A program made the position numbers and the translations under genes. A DNA stretch of 57,019 nt from Rhizobium sp. Q54. Its GTDB lineage: Bacteria; Pseudomonadota; Alphaproteobacteria; UBA7879; VGCX01. The stretch lies in assembly GCA_945870825.1 (NCBI GenBank), contig CAMBTM010000007.1:1-57019 (forward strand), written 5' to 3'. Under the pieces are notes generated by a model. That model searched no databases. It was not told the DNA's origin and worked only from the letters and a program-made list of their open reading frames with translations. This document shows, in pieces, positions 51,268 to 57,019 of this stretch (the first letter of the stretch is position 1; each line of letters begins with the position of its first letter).

Positions 51268-54029
51268 AGCACTTCCTCCACCGCATGGGCACACCGACCA
51301 CAAAGAGAAGGATGGCTGTTATGTTTGCCAACATCAGGCAATATCTGCCAGCATCGCTCACACTTTATTCCTGTTGCCTTTTCAACCACTACAAAAACTC
51401 CCGGCACATCTTCTAGAGAAAAAGCGTTTTCGGACCCCTTAAGATTTGAAAAAGATGCAGACGATGTAATGAAGATCTCTGCCAAATCCATACCATTTAA
51501 AAAGGCATAAATATCTGGATCTCCCACGTACACGTGGGGAGATCCTTCAAGGCTGGACCCAATCAGACCCTTTGCGCGTTCATGTTCCAATGCCCCTGTT
51601 ACAACCCGGCGCACATTTCGGATCGTGTCCCATTTTGTATGAAGCGGTTCATTGTACCAAGCGCTTGGAGGAACGGGCAGGTCTTCCAAATGCACGCTTC
51701 CCTTGAATCGATATTGCCAAGCTTCTTCTACCGTAAAAGACAAAACAGGTGACAACCAAATGGTGACATACCTGAAAACGTGATCTAAGACGACCTGGGT
51801 GGACCGATACTTAAGACTATCACGTGCGTCACAGTAAAGAACATCTTTTCTCATATCAAAATAAAAGGAAGAAAGATCCACACTGCAAAAATGGTAGAGT
51901 TCCTTAAACAATCCATGCAGATCATAAGAGGCAATCTTTTCGCGGATCACGCCATCTAGGGCGGACAAACGATGTAATACCCAGCGTTCTAGTTCTGGCA
52001 GATCTTCATAAGGAACAGGGGTAACAGGACCGTCTTGAAGATTGCCCAAAAGGTACCTTAAGGTATTGCGTAACCGTCTATAAAGATCTTGGTATCGTTT
52101 AAAGTGATCCCGGCTTAATCGCAGATCATCGCAGTAATCTGACCCAATCACCCAAAGTTTCAAGATATCAGCGCCGTAATCTTTAATGATCTCATCCAAC
52201 GTTAAAGCATTGCCAGTGGATTTGGACATTTTTTTGCCCTCTCCATCCACAATAAACCCATGGGTTAAGACAGCTTTATAAGGAGCCCTACCGCGTGTTG
52301 CACAGGACTCAAGTAACGATGATTGGAACCATCCTCGGTGTTGATCAGATCCTTCAAGATAAAGGTCTGCAGGCCAAGAAAGATGAGGGTTTTTTTCAAG
52401 CACAAACGCGTGGGTTGTCCCACTTTCAAACCACACATCCACCACATCTTTGACTTGCTCAAAATCATCCGTATTGTAAGTTGATCCCAAGAAATCAGAC
52501 ATGGGACGTGCGAACCAAGCATCAGATCCTTCTTTGGAAAAAATCTCAAAAATCCGTTGATTGACTTCAGGGTCCTTTAAGGGTTCTCCTGTTTTTTTAG
52601 AAATGAAAAGCGGCATGGGCACCCCCCACGGGCGTTGGCGTGATAAACACCAGTCAGGGCGATTTTCTACCATAGCTTTCAAACGATTTTTGCTTTGAGG
52701 GGGAAACCATTTGACATCTTCAATGGCTGCCAAGGCTTTTTTCCGCAACCCATTTTTTTCCATGGATACAAACCACTGGGCGGTTGCCCGAAAGATAAGG
52801 GGGGCTTTCGATCGCCAAGAGTGGGGATAACTGTGGGTCAATTCACTTTTTGAAACTAAGGCCCCAATCTCTATCAAGGCGTTGATCACAGCGTCATTCG
52901 CCTTAAAGACATGGATGCCCTTAAACAAAGGCACGTGGTCATAATAATGTCCATCTTCTGCAATCATATTGGGCACTTCAAGGTTATGAAGTTTTCCAAG
53001 TTCAAAGTCTTCTACACCATGACTGGGGGCTGTGTGGACAAACCCGGTTCCTTGGTCTGTCGTGACGTGGTCTCCTGGCAATAGTGGTACCGTAAAATCG
53101 TATCCTTTACCGGATAAGGGATGATGACATCGAAGGCCTTCTAAAGAAGTGCCAAGCAATGTATCGATAATTTTATGTTCACTCATTCCTGTCCGTTTCA
53201 GGAATTCTGGCAAAAGGTCTTCGCCAACAACCAATCGATCCCCGGCAATATCCAATACCACATAAGAAATATCTTTATGATACGCTACAGCACGGTTTGC
53301 TGGAATGGTCCAAGGTGTCGTTGTCCAGATGACAATGCTGGCACCTTTCAAAGAAGACCTAGATGGTTCAACGATGGGAAATTTTACAAAAATAGACGGT
53401 GAAACTTTGTCTTTATATTCAACCTCAGCCTCAGCCAAGGCCGTCTTTTCAACCACAGACCATTGCACTGGCCGTAGTCCCCGGTAAAGGTCCCCTGATA
53501 TTAGAAATTTATGAATCTCTTTTGCAATGGTCGCTTCTGCTTCATGACTCATGGTTAAATAAGGCTGATCCCAATTTCCAAGAACCCCAAGACGTTTAAG
53601 GCTTTTGATTTGAACACCCACCCAATGGGCAGCATAGTCGCGACATTCTTGGCGAAATTCCAAGACAGGCACATCGTCTTTATTTTTATTTTTGGCACGG
53701 TACTGTTCTTCGATTTTCCATTCAATAGGCAACCCATGACAGTCCCACCCCGGCACAAAGGGAACATATTTTCCTGAAAGACGCTGATACTTCATGAGCA
53801 TGTCTTTGAGGCATCGGTTAAAAGCATGACCCATATGGGTTTCACCGTTGGCATAAGGGGGGCCATCGTGAATAATAAAGGATGGTCTGTTTTTTGGATT
53901 TTCAAAAACCTGTTGATTGAGTTGAATTTTATCCCAGAATTCTAGGATTTCCGGTTCTTTTTGCGACAAGTTTGCCTTCATAGAAAAATCTGTCTTGGGA
54001 AGAAAAACCGTCTCTTTATAGTCCATCAT
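51264..54029 (-). CDS. ileS: Isoleucine-tRNA ligase
   Basis: This 921-residue class I synthetase has the HIGH motif in DGPPYANGETHMGHAFNR (~53-70), a CP1 editing domain (~180-400, with TTPWTIPANRAVAYH), the KMSKS motif in GEGKKMSKSTGNALTL (~608), the anticodon domain, and a C-terminal zinc ribbon (CERCW and CGRCA). The start could be 54029 or the next ATG at 54026. It leads the ileS-lspA-DUF3035-pgi-mutL operon. Confidence 0.96.
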   Translation of the reverse strand: MMDYKETVFLPKTDFSMKANLSQKEPEILEFWDKIQLNQQVFENPKNRPSFIIHDGPPYANGETHMGHAFNRCLKDMLMKYQRLSGKYVPFVPGWDCHGLPIEWKIEEQYRAKNKNKDDVPVLEFRQECRDYAAHWVGVQIKSLKRLGVLGNWDQPYLTMSHEAEATIAKEIHKFLISGDLYRGLRPVQWSVVEKTALAEAEVEYKDKVSPSIFVKFPIVEPSRSSLKGASIVIWTTTPWTIPANRAVAYHKDISYVVLDIAGDRLVVGEDLLPEFLKRTGMSEHKIIDTLLGTSLEGLRCHHPLSGKGYDFTVPLLPGDHVTTDQGTGFVHTAPSHGVEDFELGKLHNLEVPNMIAEDGHYYDHVPLFKGIHVFKANDAVINALIEIGALVSKSELTHSYPHSWRSKAPLIFRATAQWFVSMEKNGLRKKALAAIEDVKWFPPQSKNRLKAMVENRPDWCLSRQRPWGVPMPLFISKKTGEPLKDPEVNQRIFEIFSKEGSDAWFARPMSDFLGSTYNTDDFEQVKDVVDVWFESGTTHAFVLEKNPHLSWPADLYLEGSDQHRGWFQSSLLESCATRGRAPYKAVLTHGFIVDGEGKKMSKSTGNALTLDEIIKDYGADILKLWVIGSDYCDDLRLSRDHFKRYQDLYRRLRNTLRYLLGNLQDGPVTPVPYEDLPELERWVLHRLSALDGVIREKIASYDLHGLFKELYHFCSVDLSSFYFDMRKDVLYCDARDSLKYRSTQVVLDHVFRYVTIWLSPVLSFTVEEAWQYRFKGSVHLEDLPVPPSAWYNEPLHTKWDTIRNVRRVVTGALEHERAKGLIGSSLEGSPHVYVGDPDIYAFLNGMDLAEIFITSSASFSNLKGSENAFSLEDVPGVFVVVEKATGIKCERCWQILPDVGKHNSHPSLCGRCAHAVEEVL

Positions 54030-54060
54030 GCGTCTCTTAATTGTGTGCGATTGCTTGCTT

Positions 54061-54088
54061 TTTATAAAGCATATCTGTACGGTTGCAA
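54061..54088 (-). promoter_or_regulatory. Predicted promoter of the ileS operon
   Basis: Read on the minus strand, TTGCAA (complement of 54083-54088) and TATAAA (complement of 54061-54066) are 16 bp apart. It lies 32 bp before the ileS start in the gap shared with the divergent anmK. Confidence 0.45.
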
Positions 54089-54107
54089 AGAATAAAAGGA
54101 GTTTGAC

Positions 54108-55193
54108 GTGGAAAAATGGTCACTAGGTCTCATGAGTGGGACATCCATGGATGGTATCGATGCCGCACTGATTCAAACGGACGGCAGGGAAAAAATCACC
54201 TTAGGGGAAACGCTTTTTGTCCCCTACGATACTCAGGTTCAAGAAAATCTCCGATCTATTTTGGGATCCACAGAAAAAACTGAGATCATTGATAACCTGG
54301 AAAAAGAGCTAACGTACCGTCATGCAGCAGTCATCGAAGCCCTCTTAAAAAAAAGCGGCCTTTCAAAAAATGTTATCGATGTGGTCGGGTTTCACGGCCA
54401 TACCGTTTTACACCAGTCCCCTAAAAAATATCCAAAGGGACGCACCTGGCAAATCGGCAATAGAGAGATGCTAGCCAATTTGACAGGGCTTAACGTTGTT
54501 GGCAATCTTCGAGAAAATGATATGGCGCATGGTGGAGAAGGGGCCCCCCTTGTCCCTGTTTTTCAGCAAGCTTTATGCGCGTCCCTAGAGAAACCTCTGG
54601 TGATTTTGAATATTGGTGGGATCGCCAATATGGCATGGATTGATGACAATGATCTTATCGCTTTTGACGCAGGTCCGGGCAATGCCTTGATTGATAACTG
54701 GATCTTTGAAAAAACAGGAGCGCGCTATGATGCGAACGGGGCGATTGCGTCACGTGGAACTGTAAACATGGATCTCTTGGAACAATGGGTGGATCATCCC
54801 TATCTTTCTATTGTTCCCCCTAAATCCCTGGATCGCCTTGATTTTAATTATTCTCCCCAAAATCTTTCCCTTGAAGATGGGGCTGCCACCCTTGTTGCGT
54901 TCACGGTTGAAACCATTCTTAAGGGGTTGGATTATCTTCCCAAAAAACCAAAAACTATCTTCGTGGCGGGGGGTGGGCGTCATAACAAAGCGCTTATGAC
55001 AGCCTTGACGAATAAATGCCAGCCTATCCCTGTTCAAGCGATTGATGCCCTTGGATGGTCCAGTGATTTTTTGGAGGCCCAAGCTTGGGCGTACCTTGCA
55101 AAGCGATCTTTGTTAACCCTTCCCATTACATTTCCAAAAACGACCGGGGCCCCCTATCCCCTAACCGGCGGTGTTCTTTATGAGCCTTTGTGA
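54108..55193 (+). CDS. anmK: Anhydro-N-acetylmuramic acid kinase
   Basis: This 361-residue kinase phosphorylates and opens 1,6-anhydroMurNAc in cell-wall recycling. It has a GTG start with AAAGGAG upstream, the N-terminal LGLMSGTSMDGIDAALIQT, VVGFHGHTVLHQSPKK (~88), LNIGGIANMAWI (~166) and the C-terminal FVAGGGRHNKALM (~285). It converges with parE, overlapping by 16 bp. Confidence 0.95.
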   Translation: MEKWSLGLMSGTSMDGIDAALIQTDGREKITLGETLFVPYDTQVQENLRSILGSTEKTEIIDNLEKELTYRHAAVIEALLKKSGLSKNVIDVVGFHGHTVLHQSPKKYPKGRTWQIGNREMLANLTGLNVVGNLRENDMAHGGEGAPLVPVFQQALCASLEKPLVILNIGGIANMAWIDDNDLIAFDAGPGNALIDNWIFEKTGARYDANGAIASRGTVNMDLLEQWVDHPYLSIVPPKSLDRLDFNYSPQNLSLEDGAATLVAFTVETILKGLDYLPKKPKTIFVAGGGRHNKALMTALTNKCQPIPVQAIDALGWSSDFLEAQAWAYLAKRSLLTLPITFPKTTGAPYPLTGGVLYEPL

Positions 55194-55555
55194 AAGATTT
55201 CATCTTCAATATTTGATATCTCTCTCTTATCCATTCTCTGTAATGATCTCAAATGAATAGGTATATCCATTTTTTCGTGGAAAATACCAGCAATGATAAT
55301 GCTTTGGTCATTGCAAATCTTGAATACAACATAGTGATGTTCAACAAGATGAATCTCAAAATCTGTACCTTCTGCTAATTGAGCACGATGAGGATTTTTG
55401 AAGGACTTATAACGATCAGCAATTTCCTGAAAGCCAATCCGCAGAAGGTTATGGTATTTGAAGGCTTGTTCATAGCCCCATCTAAAGGCAGTTCTTTCTA
55501 CGATCTCTTCCAAATGGACAATCGCCGTATTGGTCATGCGCCATTTGTTTGTCAT
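55178..55555 (-). CDS. parE: ParE/RelE-family toxin
   Basis: This 125-residue protein has the ParE-type pattern: NTAIVHLEEIVERTAFRWGY, then HNLLRIGFQEIADRYKSF and IHLVEHHYVVFKICNDQSII, ending in FHEKMDIPIHLRSL. ParE toxins poison gyrase (family knowledge). Its ATG overlaps the stop of the ParD-like antitoxin as ATGA. It is longer at the C-terminus than most ParE proteins by ~20 residues. Confidence 0.82.
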   Translation of the reverse strand: MTNKWRMTNTAIVHLEEIVERTAFRWGYEQAFKYHNLLRIGFQEIADRYKSFKNPHRAQLAEGTDFEIHLVEHHYVVFKICNDQSIIIAGIFHEKMDIPIHLRSLQRMDKREISNIEDEIFHKGS

Positions 55556-55824
55556 TCCCCAACTTTCATCCGTAGTTTTTCCATAAAACCATCCATGTGC
55601 TTTTCTGCTTTTTCAGATGAAAGGACCCGACCAGCCTTGATATCCGCAGTCGATTTTAGAAGTTCCTTATAAATATGCCTTGCTTCCACATCATTCTCCA
55701 TATCTTCGCGAATCAATGCACGAACATATTCACTCGGGGTAGTATAATGTTTTTTACCATTGGTACGCTGATCAACGAATTGGCGCATCGCATCAGGCAG
55801 GCTGACATGCAAACTACTGGCCAT
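55552..55824 (-). CDS. parD: ParD-like antitoxin
   Basis: This 90-residue ParD-type ribbon-helix-helix protein starts SSLHVSLPDAMRQFVDQRT (strand and first helix), continues with YTTPSEYVRALIREDMEND, and has a C-terminal helix (~60-88) that would wrap the toxin. It should repress its own promoter upstream of 55824 and neutralise ParE. Confidence 0.88.
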   Translation of the reverse strand: MASSLHVSLPDAMRQFVDQRTNGKKHYTTPSEYVRALIREDMENDVEARHIYKELLKSTADIKAGRVLSSEKAEKHMDGFMEKLRMKVGE

Positions 55825-56090
55825 GGGACTTGTCTCCTTTTAGGGTAAGTTCATGTTTTTGATGATGCTCTTTTTTGATAAAAATGTCAATAGATGACAT
55901 CTTAATGCTTTGCTATCCCCCTGTATAAGTTTAGATAGAAATGAGACAGGAAGAGTGTGATAGATTAAGCGAAGCGCACCCATGTGTAGTGCCGTAGAGA
56001 GCTTAATCTAGCCCTTTAAATTTTGTTGTAAAAACTAGAAAAGGTCTCGAGAATGAGGTTAGTGATAACAACTCACAAAGGAGACCTTTC
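55825..56090. other. Gap between parD and the transposase gene
   Basis: No gene is seen. It contains the parDE promoter region on the left. AGATTAAGC at 55962-55970 and its complement GCTTAATCT at 56001-56009 form a 9-bp inverted repeat that may be at or near the insertion-sequence end. AAAGGAGACC lies before the transposase ATG at 56091. Confidence 0.4.
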
Positions 56091-57019
56091 ATGCAACACA
56101 AAGGATTGCACAAGAACGTTTATAAACTATATCAGTACGCCACGTCACAAGAAAAATTAGAAATTCATCGCAAAAAAATAGAAACGCCCGTGAGGAAATG
56201 GGAAAATCTTAAGAAAGAAGGGGTTTCAGACAAGCTTTGCGAGTCCACGCTCCATATATCAAGAGCAACGTATTACCGGCATAAAAAGACCCTTTTAATG
56301 TTGGAAAAAGGGATCTTCCCACCCACAAAAAGACCTAAGAATCTTAGAAAACCGTTATGGGGAGAATCAGAAAAACAAAAAGTATTAAGCTTGCGCAGAA
56401 CCCATCCGACCTATGGGAAAGCGAAGATTGCCATCATATTAAAAAGGGACCATGGACTCAATTTAAGTGAAAGTACTGTGGGCAGGATCCTCAAGGCACT
56501 CAAAGAAAAAGGTTTTGTGACAAAGTCTATCTCAGCTTCAAGACAAAGAAAAAAAAGGAATTTTGCTAAATCACACGCAAAGCCTTGGACCTATAAGGAT
56601 TATAAAGATATGAAGGTTGGAGAAAGGGTACAGATCGACCATATGACTGTGTCAAAAAATGGTCTCGCTTTTAAGCATTTCCAAGCCTGGGATAGAAAAT
56701 CCAAGTTTATCCATGCCAATATCTATTCCAACGCTAAAAGTACTACGGCAAAGAAATTTCTCATGGAATTTGTTGAAAAAGCTCCTTTTAAAATCATATC
56801 CATTCAAGTCGATGGAGGCTGTGAATTTATGGCTGATTTTGATCAGGCGTGTCGAGACTTGAATATTCCCCTTATTGTTCTACCTCCAGCCAAACCCACA
56901 TATAATGGGGGCGTTGAGAGAGGTAATCGTATTTTTAGGGAGGAGTTTTATGCAAACCCTCGTCTTCTTGCTGATTCAATCCAGGATATGCGTTTCCATC
57001 TTAAACACGCTCTTGGCAT
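56091..57019 (+). mobile_element. Insertion-sequence transposase (rve family), cut by window end
   Basis: An open frame from the ATG at 56091 runs off the window without a stop (309 complete codons). An N-terminal helix-turn-helix region (LCESTLHISRATYYRHKKTL, ~52-71) is followed by HTH_21-like helices and an rve integrase core. The DDE residues are visible in RVQIDHMTVSKNG (Asp ~184), ISIQVDGGCEFM (Asp ~246) and YNGGVERGNRIFREEF (Glu ~282). This resembles IS3/IS481-group transposases; the exact family needs the missing end. A strong GGAG ribosome-binding site precedes it, and the part in view is intact. Confidence 0.88.

Overview
The window looks like the chromosome of an alphaproteobacterium with a host-associated lifestyle, perhaps Holosporales or Paracaedibacter-like; the lineage is inference from gene content, not a database result. 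Support: moderately AT-rich DNA, the alphaproteobacterial iscR/two-desulfurase/iscU/iscA/hscB/hscA order, a DUF3035 lipoprotein behind lspA, an H(X)4E-type PlsC, ADP-heptose genes, many toxin-antitoxin modules, and several exported proteins with eukaryote-like or effector-like folds (ankyrin repeats, a DOT1-like methyltransferase, a deaminase-like protein, LRR-like repeats).

Layout. Positions 1-5395 are an accessory island: an AbiEi/AbiEii type IV toxin-antitoxin pair, debris of a second AbiE module and of a second integrase, a DUF4143 AAA ATPase preceded by three phased 8-bp repeats, and an intact tyrosine integrase that abuts the 3' fragment of a tRNA-Arg(CCT)-like gene (the presumed attachment site). 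Next come a hipB-hipA remnant with three amber codons, a secreted SAP-like hypothetical, and a palindromic dispersed element. From 7135 the region is mostly housekeeping: gmhB-plsC-ftsX-ftsE on the minus strand; a zinc-ribbon protein, gmhA-hldE and two LysE-family exporters on the plus strand; an alpha/beta hydrolase; then the iron-sulfur operon iscR to hscA (15402-20688) with an IscR-type operator. A secreted ankyrin protein, dnaK-dnaJ under a CIRCE element, nth, rhomboid, a RelE-like toxin, the DOT1-like protein, rho, a DsbA-like protein and an HTH plus degenerate-receiver regulator follow. Then come glyQS, fabI, yggT, folD, a phosphodiesterase-like protein, fumC, tsaC, trmJ, rpsD, argS and rsmD.

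At 45319-47209 a two-gene minus-strand unit encodes an exported LRR-like protein and an exported protein with a nucleoside/nucleic-acid deaminase signature (CAE plus PCxxC). A near-perfect parS site lies in its leader. The unit sits between rsmD and the ileS-lspA-DUF3035-pgi-mutL operon. anmK, a parDE module and the start of an insertion sequence cut by the window edge close the window.

How the genes work together: gmhA, hldE and gmhB supply most of the ADP-heptose pathway for LPS (hldD not in view). The isc genes make Fe-S clusters, used for example by nth. dnaK/dnaJ form the Hsp70 system. The ileS operon couples aminoacylation, lipoprotein maturation, sugar metabolism and mismatch repair by overlapping genes. 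The best candidate for something undescribed is the exported deaminase-like/LRR-like pair. Next are the ankyrin and DOT1-like exported proteins, the HTH-pseudoreceiver regulator, and the hipBA remnant whose stop codons all fall at expected leucines. All assignments come from reading motifs by eye; no searches were run.
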